From NCBI GenBank assembly GCA_945643635.1, contig CALZFC010000010.1, positions 2,190,001 to 2,254,000 of the forward strand: a stretch of DNA of 64,000 nt. Reading direction: 5' to 3'. Every line of letters starts with the position of its first letter. The stretch's first letter is position 1. Both the position numbers and the translations under genes were made by a program. This DNA is from Allodiplogaster sudhausi (taxonomy: Eukaryota; Nematoda; Chromadorea; Rhabditida; Diplogasteridae). Below are positions 50,692 to 62,268 of this stretch, one piece after another. Under the pieces are notes generated by a model. It was not told the DNA's origin and made no database searches. It worked only from the letters and a program-made list of their open reading frames with translations.

Positions 50692-51690
50692 AAGGGGGAC
50701 CGTGAATAAGTTGGGCCGTAAATTAGAAGGAGCAAAAACATCCGCACCCTACATCTGCCACCTTTTCGACTCCATTGTACAATTATCATTCACCCCTCCC
50801 CCCTTAAAAAAACCAGTGGATTTCATATAATAGTTTGAGACGAAGAAATATGCGCTCATTGCCAGCTTCAAGTAGTCAATGTCTAGGCAGTAAGAAATAG
50901 TTAGTTTAACTTACAATGTTTATTTATTGGCCAGCAAGTTTTTTTCCTAACTATTTTTTATGCAAAAAAGAGCAATAAGCGCATAGTCCTTTTGCTTTTT
51001 CAAGAAAAGTTTATGAGCTTTTTTTAAAAATCTTATTATTATTCTCTCATTGATAGTTTCATATACATTGTTCTCATTCAGTATCTTGTTCCTTTTTTAT
51101 ATTTCAATGTTACCGAATGCAACAGGATTTGTGTTCAATCTTTTTTTTTGAGTAGCATAGACCAATCAGAAGGCCTTGAAATGTATATGTGGCTAAATGC
51201 GTCGATTTATTTCCAGGAACTCCCAAAGTTTCGATAATCATTTAATATGGCACATTGACGTCTATATTGATTGATTCCCCCAAAGCGATTCTATCGATTT
51301 TTATCTGCATCATTCCTGGTCATAAGACAGACGAAAAATAGTCAAACGTATTTTTCCTCTTCTTCTTATTCACTTTTTCCTAGTCTCTAATCATTTCATA
51401 TTAGACACGCATCATTTTCCATTTACTGAATACTCTCTAGAGTCTAGCACACGCGAAACAGCATACCGTTATTCTTATTATCCGGATTTTTCTCGGGTTT
51501 TTTCTCACTGTCGTATAGCGCACAGATACCCGTTCATTTCTTTTTTTTTCAAATCATATTTAACTTTATACTTGTATCTATCCAGTACAGTAACGAGCAA
51601 TCATTTTTACGGAGTTTTCTTTGTATAAATGCAGATGAACGATAAAAAATATCTACATCAATAATATGTAAAATTCCGAAAATAAAATGA
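50692..51690 (+). other. Probable 3' UTR of the CREB3-like gene
   Basis: About 1 kb of AT-rich non-coding sequence follows the TAA at 50689-50691. An AATAAA-type signal occurs at about 51682. The extent is inferred from that signal only. Confidence 0.4.
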
Positions 51691-52020
51691 TTGCTCGTTA
51701 TTCATCGCTTCTCATCCTGTTTTTTTACTCTTCTTCCACTTTTCTTCTAGTTTGGCAAATGTGGTTTTTTCTACATCATTTATACCGCCCGTGTTTCTAA
51801 TTCTGCTTGCAGACCCAACTCTCTACCGTCCGTTCACATTAGTAGACAAGAATGCTCGTTTCTGTTTGACATGCCTTGCTCTACTCCTCTCCATATTCTA
51901 CTTTTTCCTTCTAAATATTGTTATATTTATTCATATCTAGACAACTTGGACACTGTAGCACCGATTGAATACTTTATTCCGTATTCAAGTTTCCCGCCAC
52001 TTTTGTACTTTTCTGACACG

Positions 52021-52083
52021 ATGAACGTGCTGCGCGCCACTCACAATTGGTACACTTTGTCGCGTCGGGAGCGTGTGAAGAAG
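52021..52083 (+). other. Candidate first exon of an unrecognised gene
   Basis: An ATG opens MNVLRATHNWYTLSRRERVK then K, 21 codons with exon-like composition. It ends at AAG followed by GCGGGAAATTC, the same junction seen after nekl-2 exon 1, where a GC donor is required by the frame. No downstream exon was found before the minus-strand genes begin at 52.5 kb, so it may be coincidental. Confidence 0.2.
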
Positions 52084-52513
52084 GCGGGAAATTCAAATGT
52101 CTGCCAGTTGTTCAAAGTACTGTCTTGATTGGATAAAATTGCTTGTTATTTGTATCCAACATAGTGTCTGGCCTGCTGGATGGCCTTATTTACACAAAGC
52201 TTCAATGAACACAGTCAGAAAGCACAATAATAAATGCAGTAGGATTACCAAATCGTTTACTCGCGGTATGATATATACAGCGTCCAAGGTACTGTTAGTC
52301 GCGTGTGGAAGTACATATACTTTTGTCAGGATTTTTCTACCTCATATTACTTTCTGTTATGACGCCACATCTTGAAAATGTTTGCCCACAACGACATCGA
52401 GAGATGAAATGATAGAACAAATATAAACGTTTGAACAGAGACTATATTTAGCAACGTAATTTATACGGCTCTTTATAATAGTTTGTTAATCTCGTCGTTG
52501 AAGCGTCGTCTTC

Positions 52514-53482
52514 TCATAGCCTAATAAATCCTCCTATTTCTCTCACCTTTCTCTCTTTTCTCTCGCCTCTCTCCTCTCTCTCGCCGTCCTCGTCTTCTTC
52601 GGTCTGCTTGAGACTCTCCAGCTTCTCCAGAATGTGCTGGCTGGCCGCGAGTGTCCGAGCGGCTTCCTCGAATGCACGTCTCATCTCAACGTAGAAGTCG
52701 CCGAGCTCGTCCGCCACTTCCGGAGGCTGCAGCGCGAGCAGCGAGCGAATCTACATTTCAGCACGTAACATCATTTTAGTATACAAATTAATTAATTAAT
52801 TATTCCATTCAAACAGGCACAGTCAATCGTGTACAAAAATATGTATCCTACAATATTAATTTAGAGATTTAAAAATATATAAAATAAATAAATAAAGCCT
52901 ACCTCATTTTCGATGGCCGCCGCGCTCTCTCCGCCCTCCGCCATTCCGATTGCCCGCGTGACTGCCGCCTGTGCCTCGGGCGACATTGTCGATATCTTCT
53001 TGTCGATTGTCACGCGGATCGAGCCGAACGACGCCGCCAGCAGCTGTAATTGGAGACTTTCTAACTATCATTCACGCATGCTATTATTGATTGTAAATAG
53101 CGTATTTACTATGGACAACGTGTTATTTCCCAGTACATACTTAGAGGAGCATCTAATGTTTTACTAATCCACGGCAGAGCCAGTAACGGCCCGGCCCATC
53201 GGGCCGGCCATTTTCGGCCCAAAAAAAGGGTGGACCGGCCGGTAGGCCAGTTTGAGCCGGATGACAACACAATTTCGTCCAGTCAGGACGGCTGTCGACA
53301 ATTTTAGTTGCAAACATTTATTCACTCGTTCATGCGAATATTATATGACCGAAAGAATTGAACTAAACATGTATATTTTGTCATCTATGTAATTAAGATC
53401 AACCGACAGAGTTTGTGTGAAAAAGAAGAAGAAGTTGAAGAAGAAGAAGCAGTCGCCACTTGACTGCCTCCACACTCGCCAT
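52514..53482 (-). CDS. Small secreted helical protein, SXP/RAL-2-like, copy 1
   Basis: Exons 53482-53408, 53043-52903 and 52750-52514, all phase 0, give about 150 residues. Exon 1 is a signal peptide (MASVEAVKWRLLLLLQLLLL then FHTNS); its donor GTCGGT is weak. Exon 2 has IRVTIDKKISTMSPEAQAAV and GMAEGGESAAAIENE. Exon 3 has IRSLLALQPPEVADELGDF and FEEAARTLAASQHILEKLES. The SPEAQAA-type motif in a small secreted helical protein recalls nematode SXP/RAL-2 (DUF148), a tentative assignment. Copy 1 differs from copies 2 and 3 at its C-terminus: beyond LKQTEEDED it runs through a basic, GA-encoded stretch to a later stop, because the duplication boundary falls there. Confidence 0.55.
53168..53280. 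repeat. GC-rich palindromic segment in intron 1 of copy 1 (repeated at 55080-55192)
   Basis: A stretch containing cggcccatcgggccggcc and ggaccggccggtaggcc stands out from the AT-rich intron. It can form a short hairpin. Both recent gene copies carry it with only a base or two changed. Confidence 0.55.
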
Positions 53483-54488
53483 CTCTTGCTTGGCCGCCGA
53501 CTGTATGTGCGTACACGTCTTCAGTGCTCTTGCAGTTGAAGAGAACTTTACTAGTGCTGTTGAAGAGAACCCTTTTACTACGTGTTCTACGGGGCGGCGC
53601 CTAGCGACGGAAGGAAGGCTTCTTTGGTAAGTGGTCCAACCGTAAGAGCTTTCGTAAATTTGTGCGTGTGTTTGTGTATATGCTTCACTTGCCTTTCCTT
53701 CGACTTCTGCGCTTGAATGGTCCGAGAGTAGAAGAGAAATGAGAAAAGGAAACAGATTGGAAAGAAAAGTCAACATCATTTGATATACCCACTCTTCTTT
53801 GTAATCCAAATCTTGAGCAACACCTGAGCGAAGGCGTAGGTGGTCTTTTTTGCTTTAAAGGTTTCTAAGACTACACGAAGTGGACAGTACAGAACTCTTA
53901 GATCTCATTTTCTCTGATGAAACATGCTTACATTTTTACCTATTTAATTCGTTTAGTTAATTCTAAATTTATTTAAATACCTGTCTTAGTGTTGGTGATT
54001 GTATATTCGGTTCTCTTCTGTGCTTTTGGTGGTTTTTTAGAGCCGGGGAGAGGGAGAGAGAGACAAAGAGAAAGAGAGAGAGATCTAGAGAGAGAGAGAG
54101 AGATTGAAAGAGAGGGAGATTGATCGAGCACTTTATCAGCAATTTGAGAAAGAGATGTTCTGGTCGGCATGGTTGTTCTCTTCATTAGTCTGACTGAGCG
54201 CGGCCTTCTGAACCCTCTTGGTCTCTTCCTGAACGTCCTACTCCTGGTGGCCATCCATTCTCATTCAGACTCCCAGTGCCTTCATCCTACTCGCACTCAT
54301 GACCATGACAGATATATCACGTCGCTGGGTTATGCAGAGGTTTTTTTCTCTCTTTACTTTCGCTCTTATCTCTCCCCTCATTCCGCATGCTTTTTCTAAC
54401 AATTTGATTGATTGATTGATTTATTACGAGGCGTGTTGAAAATATAATAATGACCGTTAAAACACAGAGGAAAGTGTATGTATAATAT

Positions 54489-55394
54489 TTAGCCATCCTT
54501 ATCTTCTTCTTCGGTCTGCTTGAGACTCTCCAGCTTCTCCAGAATGTGCTGGCTGGCCGCGAGTGTCCGAGCGGCTTCCTCGAATGCGCGTCTCATCTCA
54601 ACGTAGAAGTCACCGAGCTCGTCCGCCACTTCCGGAGGCTGCAGCGCGAGCAGCGAGCGAATCTACATTTTAGCACGTAACATCATTTTAGTATACAAAT
54701 TAATTAATTAATTATTCTATTCAAACAGGCACAGTCAATCGTGTAAAAAAATATGTATCCTACAATATTAATTTAGAGATTTAAAAATATATAAAATAAA
54801 TAAATAAAGCCTACCTCATTTTCGATGGCCGCCGCGCTCTCTCCGCCCTCCGCCATTCCGATTGCCCGCGTGACTGCCGCCTGTGCCTCGGGCGACATTG
54901 TCGATATCTTCTTGTCGATTGTCACGCGGATCGAGCCGAACGACGCCGCCAGCAGCTGTAATTGGAGACTTTCTAACTATCATCCACGCATGCTATTATT
55001 GATTGTAAATAGCGTATTTACTATGGACAACGTGTTATTTTCCAGTACATACTTTGAGGAGCATCTAATGTTTTACTAATCCACGGCAGAGCCAGTAACG
55101 GCCCGGCCCATCGGGCCGGCCTTTTTCGGCCCAAAAAAAGGGTGGACCGGCCGGTAGGCCAGTTTGAGCCGGATGACAACACAATTTCGTCCAGTCAGGA
55201 CGGCTGTCGACAATTTTAGTTGCAAACATTTATTCACTCGTTCATGCAAATATTATATGACCGAAAGAATTGAACTAAACATGTATATTTTGTCATCTAT
55301 GTAATTAAGATCAACCGACAGAGTTTGTGTGAAAAAGAAGAAGAAGTTGAAGAAGAAGAAGCAGTCGCCACTTGACTGCCTCCACACTCGCCAT
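54489..55394 (-). CDS. Small secreted helical protein, SXP/RAL-2-like, copy 2
   Basis: Exons 55394-55320, 54955-54815 and 54662-54489 encode about 129 residues, nearly identical to copy 1 through exons 1-3, but the protein ends LKQTEEEDKDG and TAA, as in copy 3. The signal peptide and exon 2 are unchanged from copy 1 (SPEAQAAVTRAIGMAEGG). The shared short C-terminus with copy 3 suggests that this is the ancestral 3' end and that copy 1 is the altered one. Role unknown; secretion is predicted from the leader. Confidence 0.6.
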
Positions 55395-56229
55395 CTCTTG
55401 CTTGGCCGCCGACTGTATGTGCGTACACGTCTTCAGAGCTCTTGCAGTTGAAGAGAACTTTACTAGTGCTGTTGAAGAGAACCCTTTTACTACGTGTTCT
55501 ACGGGGCGGCGCCTAGCGACGGAAGGAAGGCTTCTTTGGTAAGTGGTCCAACCGTAAGAGCTTTCGTAAATTTGTGCGTGTGTTTGTGTATATGCTTCTC
55601 TTGCCTTTCCTTCGACTTCTGCGCTTGAGCGGTCCGAGAGTAGAAGAGAAATGAGAAAAGGAAACAGATTGGAAAGAAAAGTCAACATCATTTGATATAC
55701 CCACTCTTCTTTGTAATCCAAATCTTGAGCAACACCTGAGCGAAGGCGTAGGTGGTCTTTTTTGCTTTAAAGGTTTCTAAGACTACACGAAGTGGACAGT
55801 ACAGAACTCTTAGATCTCATTTTCTCTGATGAAACATGCTTACATGATTACCTATTTAATTCGTTTAGTTAATTCTAAATTTATTTAAATACCTGTCTTA
55901 GTGTTGGTGATTGTATATTCGGTTCTCTTCTGTGCTTTTGGTGGTTTTTTAGAGCCGGGGAGAGGGGAGAGAGAGACAAAGAGAAAGAGAGAGAGATCGA
56001 GAGAGAGAGAGAGAGATTGAAAGAGAGGGAGATTGATCGAGCACTTTATCAGCAATTTGAGAAAGAGATGTTCTGGTCGGCATGGTTGTTCTCTTCATTA
56101 GTCTGACTGAGCGCGGCCTTCTGAACCCTCTTGGTCTCTTCCTGAACGTCCTACTCCTGGTGGCCATCCATTCTCATTCAGACTCCCAGTGCCTTCATCC
56201 TACTCGCACTCATGACCATGACAGATATA

Positions 56230-59200
56230 CTCAGTAAATGGAAATAAGCTTATTAAAAGGATTGTTCGACAATAAAGTCTTATTAAAAGGATTGTGCAAG
56301 AAAAAAGGCTGATTGATGGGATTGTGCACAAGCAAAGGCTCATTAACAGGCTTTCGCGGGGCGAAAGTCTTTTTAACAGGAATTTCGTGCGCAAGACTTA
56401 TTAACAGGACTTCGCAAGTCTAATTAACAGGATTTTTCAAGTCTAATTAACAGGATTTCGAAATTATGGGAATTATGCTAACTTGTTGGCTGTGTTCCTT
56501 GGAAACATTAAAATGTCCTTGTCTGTTTGTTCATTGACGACTGAATGCTTACTAAAGTCGATTGCAGATTCGTTTGTCAGGAAGTTCGATGGGTCGCCCA
56601 TCTTACTCGTAGTTTGAAGTGGTGCCCGCTGCCTCAGCTACAACGCCAAGAACAACTGAGCCAAGAGTTGTCCTCCTTTTCAAGGTTTTTTTGTGTTCCT
56701 TATTACTTTTTATTAGAAAAGGCTTGTTTGTTTATTGGTGGAAAGTTGCAGTTGATCTGTTGCTTTGATCTGTTGGCGCAATGCGTGATGATAGCAAGCA
56801 TGCTGTCGCATTTCGCGCTTCTCTTCGGCTTGTCGACCAGTCAGCAGCTCGGGCGGGCTTTCGGACGCCTTCGCCGCACTCAGTCGGAACGGCGCCTAGC
56901 ATAGCAGATGATGTTTCTCCTATGCTAGGCTCCGTTTCAAGAAGAGGTTTGCTTAGCTAATTGAACACTACCCTTTTGAATTTGATGCTTCTTGTCTTGT
57001 AATTAAGGCGGATACTTGCGAGAACGGGTCACTGTTCCCATATCTTTCTCTGGGAAGCTGCGCCCTCTGCTGATGACATCATACGTCTGGCGGACATTTG
57101 GCTGCTCCACTCTAGAGAAGCGAGGCTACGCGACTGTGATGAAGACGGGGGCTACGGGCATTATTCAGGTGGAGTCAATGAGTACTTCAGAACAAGAGTG
57201 TCGAGAACACTTGTTTTACAATTTCTGTCAAGAAGTTATTGTTTGGCATGGAATGCGAAGCAACTTTGTGTAATTTTAACCATTGTTTGGTAGCGCTTTC
57301 CGGAAGTAAGATAGATTTGATTTGTAAGGATCGACGGGACGAATATGCTTGGCAGTGCAGGAATGATTAATTTGCATATGTTTTTCCGAAAGATTTTATG
57401 CATTGAAGTACGAATGCATTTGATTTCCAGAACGCTTTATGAATTGGGGTTAGAATGGGTTTTTTTTTGGTTTTTTTTTTCTAGAAGTCTTTATGCTTTG
57501 GATAAGAATAGCTTTTTTCAGAAAACTATTCCTTGGGGTTTAGAATAATTTTGTTGTTCCAGAATGCTTAATGCTCTGGGATAAGAATAGTTTTGTTTTT
57601 ATCACATGACTTTAGTCATTGGATAAGAATCGTTTTTTTTTATAAGAGGGCTTTGTGCATTGGGATAAGAATGGATTTGTATTTTCCAGAAGGGCTGGAT
57701 CCATCCGAGTTGCATCGAGAGATGTCCGTGAAGGGACTGGAGATTGGAGACAAGCAGAAGACCAAGGTCAACGTGGACATTGAACTGGACTCGGAGAACA
57801 AGCCGTATTTTATGGTTAGGAAAGATCTTTGTGTGGAAAGGGACATATGTATGTGTTTGAGGATTACGGTATTTTAGGATTACGGTATCTCAGGTATTTT
57901 TTTCTGTTCAAATATAATTTTTTAACTTTGCTTTGCTATCATTCTTGTTTCCTTTTTATTATAAAAAATAACGATGATCGAACTTTTCTCTACTCTGCTG
58001 TTTTCAAGATGGTGGTGTTGGCCCAGCCGTTTTGCTAGATGCCATGACGCTTCTGCAAGCTGCTTCTCAGCGGCGTTAGTTGTTATTTAAAAAATTAAAA
58101 CTTTCCTAATTTGTGCAATTAAAAGTATTTCTGGAGTTGTCTTTTCTTGAATTTTCTGCCATGACGCAACTAGAACCTTCTCGTCGTTCTTTTCGCTAGT
58201 TTATGATGATTATTTTAACAATTGACAATGTTATTCCTTTTAGAATGAAGTAAGGTCGTCAACTGAATCTAGTAACTGCAGTACGAGAAGTCGACTCTGA
58301 TTGGTGTCGCGCCAAGCGACATTCATACGAATCATAACAACAAGGTTTTCCTTTTTCGTTTTAGCTAACTTGTTTCCATTTTCTGTCATTTGCTCGTTGT
58401 CATCGTTGTCATTTTTTTAAATTTGGTTTCATCTTGTATTACGATTTTTCCTCCGCAGTGTTGAAAATTTGCAATGTCTTACCTTTTGAGATGCCCTGGC
58501 GGAGTGTGCTTCCCTTGATGGTGAGCCTGACGATCTCCTCAGTCCTCCTTCAGTTCTTCATGGTGCGCCTCGGACTGCCCTCGCCAAGTCGCGGATGATG
58601 GCTGGGAACGAAGCGATCGGGGTAGCAGTGGTGGTGGCCAGCCAGGCAAGGCTGGCCCCTCTCCGCCGCAACCATCAACGATCTCTTTGCCGTCTCTTGA
58701 CCCGGACCCCTGAGAGGATGCCATCAATGACCCTAAGGGTCCTCTCATGCCCCCTCCCATGTCCATTCCGACCCTCTCCCTCCGTTCCCGTACAGTTTTT
58801 TTTCTTCGCAAGAAAAACTCTTTCCAGTAGCTTTTTCTTTCCTCAGTAGCTGAGAATCGACTACAGTAGTCAACTGTATTACAGTAAGACATCGATATGA
58901 CCTGCGCCTTCCATTTTTTCCTGTTCATCTTACCTTATCGGGAACTTCTAGAGGCACTTATAGCATACGGTTATGTAACAAGGCCACTGTTTCGTGCACG
59001 TGGATCTGTTTTATGTTTTAGTTGCTCTTTCCTCTTCTTATAACTGCCCACTTTTGGTTGGAGTTCCCCCTTTCTCGGTAACTTCTTCTTAGCCTTGCCT
59101 CGGTTTCTATAGGTCGCCCCGTCCCGTTTTCTTTCTTATTCTGTTTTGCCATTCTATACTAGCGAATCCATGATATTTTATTCCTTTTTTTCGCATTCAA

Positions 59201-59526
59201 ACCATATATTGCTCATGTCGATACCTACTAAGCTGTCCTTCCATGTACTAAATGTATTGCTCATTGACTAACCTTTACTTTTTAGACTGTTATTGTATTA
59301 GTTCTTACACTTTTAACGTTTGTAAGCAACAAATAAAGAAAGTTTTATTAATGCGTTTCAATCGCAATTAAAATTACAGCCCAGTGAAATTTAAGAAAAC
59401 ACATGGTGCATTTCACGAAAAGAATCCTTTTAATCATCCTTTTCGCACCATAAAAAAGATCCTTTCGAAAGCCTTTTTGATAAGCCTTGCACAATCCTGT
59501 TAATAAGCTTATTTTCATTTACTGAG
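56230..59526 (+). mobile_element. 3.3-kb DNA element with terminal inverted repeats and TA target-site duplication
   Basis: The left end starts CTCAGTAAATGGAAATAAGC and the right end is the inverted form (ataagcttattttcatttac then tgag). The ends match for about 40 bases, followed by diverged subterminal repeats of aacaggatt/aaaaggatt. TA flanks both sides (56228-56229, 59527-59528). The uninterrupted site is present in the neighbouring tandem copy (acagatatatcacg near 54309-54322). The interior has exon-like pieces on plus and an AATAAA at about 59331, but no transposase motif I recognise. TA duplication fits Tc1/mariner-like integration, but the family is not established. Confidence 0.8.
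57690..57814 (+). CDS. Exon-like coding segment inside the 3.3-kb element
   Basis: Preceded by ttttccag and followed by GTTAGG, it reads GLDPSELHREMSVKGLEIGD, then KQKTKVNVDIELDSENKPYF and M, with clean exon composition. Neighbouring open pieces (about 56568-56688, 57009-57190, 58494-58800) are also GC-rich and bounded by splice-like signals, but I could not join them in one frame. I recognise no family. They may be element-encoded or captured host exons. Confidence 0.35.
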
Positions 59527-59702
59527 TATCACGTCGCTGATTGTTATGCAGAGGTTTTTTTCTCTCTTTACTTTCGCTCTTATCTCTCCCCTCATTCCGC
59601 ATGCTTTTTCTAACAATTTGATTGATTGATTGATTTATTACGAGGCGTGTTGAAAATATAATAATGACCGTTAAAACACAGAGGAAAGTGTATGTATAAT
59701 AT

Positions 59703-60870
59703 TTAGCCATCCTTATCTTCTTCTTCGGTCTGCTTGAGACTCTCCAGCTTCTCCAGAATGTGCTGGCTGGCCGCGAGTGTCCGAGCGGCTTCCTCGAATG
59801 CGCGTCTCATCTCAACGTAGAAGTCGCCGAGCTCGTATGATACTTCCGGAGGCTGCAGCGCGAGCACCGAGCGAATCTGCAGATACATAACAACAACATT
59901 TAATTATTTAATTAATAAGTTGATTAATTAATTGATTAATTAAATTTTCAAACTGACTATCAAACGAGCACGTGCATAGCAGCATTTTCAGCTCATAATA
60001 TTTCTACTTTTAGTTTACGTTGTTGTAAAAACAATAGTTTTATTACGATCAACAAACTAAAAATTGTAGACAATATATCAATGTGTGTATGTATATACGG
60101 AAGATTAACACAAGTACAAAATAAAAAATTTTCGGATTCCGGCACGCGAAGAATCTTCGAAATTTTGGATCCCTCGACCATTCATTAATGGCTTAATTAA
60201 CCGGAAAAAGTCAAAGAATAAAAATAAATAAATACAACCTCCATTTCGATGGCCGCCGCGCTCTCTCCGGCCTCGGCCATGCCGAGTGCCCGATTGACGG
60301 CCGCCTGCGCCTCGGGAGACATTGTCGATATCTTCTTGTCGATTGTCACGCGGATCTGCCCGAACGAGGCCAGCAGCTGAAATTAACGGAGGCTTTCCAG
60401 TTAAAGTGTTTTTTGTATAGGGTTGGTTCAAGGCACTAATGTACTGGTCGAGGGTTCCAAAATGGGAGAGGGATTTCGAAGATTCCTCGCCTGCCGGAAT
60501 CTGAGTGGCCGAGCATGATTACTTTTAATCTAACTTGATTATGTTGTCACATCTTTTAACGATGTACGTGTTAATTAATGAATTAATTAAACATGCATGC
60601 TATTTTTTATTGAGAATTGCGTACATATGTATATGCGACTGGTAACAAATGAAATGGTTGTTGTGTGCCCTGTGCTGCAAACGACGATTTGTAAGTGTGT
60701 ATTACACAATCATGGAAAAAAACTATAAATTGAATTTGAATATCACGCACCGCTTTGTCAACCTTCGCGGTTGTCCTTCGTTCGGTGGGCGCTTCTAACG
60801 ATGACGTCACGAGGATGAAGAGAAGGAGAACAGGAAGAAAAACTCTTCCTCTTCCTCTCTTTACTGCCAT
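59703..60870 (-). CDS. Small secreted helical protein, SXP/RAL-2-like, copy 3
   Basis: Exons 60870-60751, 60376-60239 and 59876-59703, all phase 0, encode about 143 residues. Exon 1 is a different leader from copies 1 and 2: MAVKRGRGRVFLPVLLLFIL then VTSSLEAPTERRTTAKVDKA, with a basic N-terminus and a 12-residue longer mature start. Exons 2 and 3 are clear paralogues (FGQIRVTIDKKISTMSPEAQ; LQPPEVSYELGDFYVEMRR) with a one-codon deletion (LLAS for LLAAS). The C-terminus is EEEDKDG. The older divergence of introns and leader shows that it predates the split of copies 1 and 2. Splice signals are all canonical. Confidence 0.65.
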
Positions 60871-61301
60871 TTTTGCAGACAACGACGAAATACAAAACCC
60901 CAAATGCGGAAAATGAGAGCGAAAAAAGTGGGCTGGCAAAGTACAGGAGAAATGACTTCACTCTTGCACCCGAGTGTGCACCCCTTCTCATGGAGTTCAG
61001 AGGGTTCTCGAAGTCTATCCCGTTTCTAGGCCCGCTCAGGAAAGAGAAAGCTTATTAGTCTTATTCGAGGAGACAGGCAAACAAGCGTCTCAGACATGCT
61101 GTTTTGTACAAGACACTGCAGAGACACACACTAGAGACATGTCAGGAACATCTTTTCATACGAAGAATGGCATAGTAGGTTGCTGAGATTGACTTTCACA
61201 CACTAATGCTAACTTGTATGTAATGTTTTTTTCTACTTTCCTAATCTTGTCCTACCTCGGAGGATACCCCAACGGGAAGCGAGCCTCTCGGGAGGAGGTA
61301 G

Positions 61302-61374
<73 letters not shown>

Positions 61375-62268
61375 TTGACCTCATGGTCTGAGGAGGGCTG
61401 ACCGATCATCGCCTCACGAAAACTCCCAATGGCCCCAGTCGATCTGAAGCATATAGGTGAATCCAAAGACTTTTTAGCAAAAAAAGAAACAACAAATGAG
61501 TTCCATGAAAGAGATTCATTCTCGGCTTGGCGAATTTAAACATGAATTTTGAAGAATTGTATGACTTGACTTAATTCAATATTTTATGAGAATGGCTGGA
61601 TTTATGTATACGAGTGGGAGAGGAGGCATTTGAGTGGGAGTGGAATTCGAGTGGGCACATGGATTGACTCGAGTTCGATTTGATTGGGAGAGCAGAGGCC
61701 ATTTAGAAGATCGGCGCCAACGGAGTGCCATCGCCACATGAAATGGAGACGCATAATGAATGAACTCACTAGTGTAGATCACTCCTTTCTTCGTCATCCT
61801 CCAATCAATAACCAGTGCGTCATCACTGCCCGACCAGTGACGTCATCACTGCTCGGCTCGCTGACCCATCCTTGTTCCTCGGCGACCATTTGCTACTTGA
61901 AACGAATGTCCTTGGCAGCGACGTAAAAGCGAGTGGTCGGAGGGAGCTTCACACTCTTCTTCTGATTGTGGGTACACTGCAAGTTGACCAGTCTTCAGAC
62001 TCAAACCAAATGCTACTACAGTAGTAAACTCTCGCTTTTTTGAAGTTGCTATGGCTTGAGGAGACTAGAGAGCCTTCACCACCAGGTTTCTCCTCAGGTT
62101 TTCCGGCGTCAATTGGCTATGCTGCGCTCCCTGCGCTTACTTTAAGCGAGGTAACACAAGAACAAGAATTCAAGCTAACGCTCAGGGATCTAGAAAACGA
62201 GGCCCGGGCCTGGTTTTAGAAAAATTGGGCAAGGATTTTTGCAAAACGAGGACCGGGCGGCATTGCTT
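60871..62268. other. Intergenic, no supported gene
   Basis: It contains a (GA)n tract at about 61300-61370 and mixed unique sequence. Near 62185-62265 a repeat-like phrase (aaaacgaggcccgggcctgg, then aaaacgaggaccgggcgg) occurs twice just beyond the end of the next gene. Confidence 0.4.

Larger units (their letters stand above)
52590..56229. repeat. Recent tandem duplication, unit about 1.9 kb
   Basis: The region from about 52590 to 54480 reappears at about 54500-56229 with an offset of 1912 bases over the gene and 1913 in the far upstream part (one-base indel). Only scattered substitutions were seen, for example Ser53600/Arg in the upstream frame and a few in introns. The 170 bases between copies (about 54320-54490) recur at 59527-59700, which shows that the unit continues beyond the inserted element. 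Confidence 0.85.

Noticed and set aside
53483..53809. Upstream part of the 136-residue minus-strand frame at 53399-53809
   Set aside because: Only the last 25 codons (signal peptide from MASVEAV) fit the gene model; the rest is probably 5' flank that happens to be open.
53973..54254. 93-residue frame starting MATRSRTFRKRPRGF
   Set aside because: Its second half is GA/CT repeat and its first half has no matching exons; the other frame here (DVQEETKRVQKAAL) is equally open, so neither is called.
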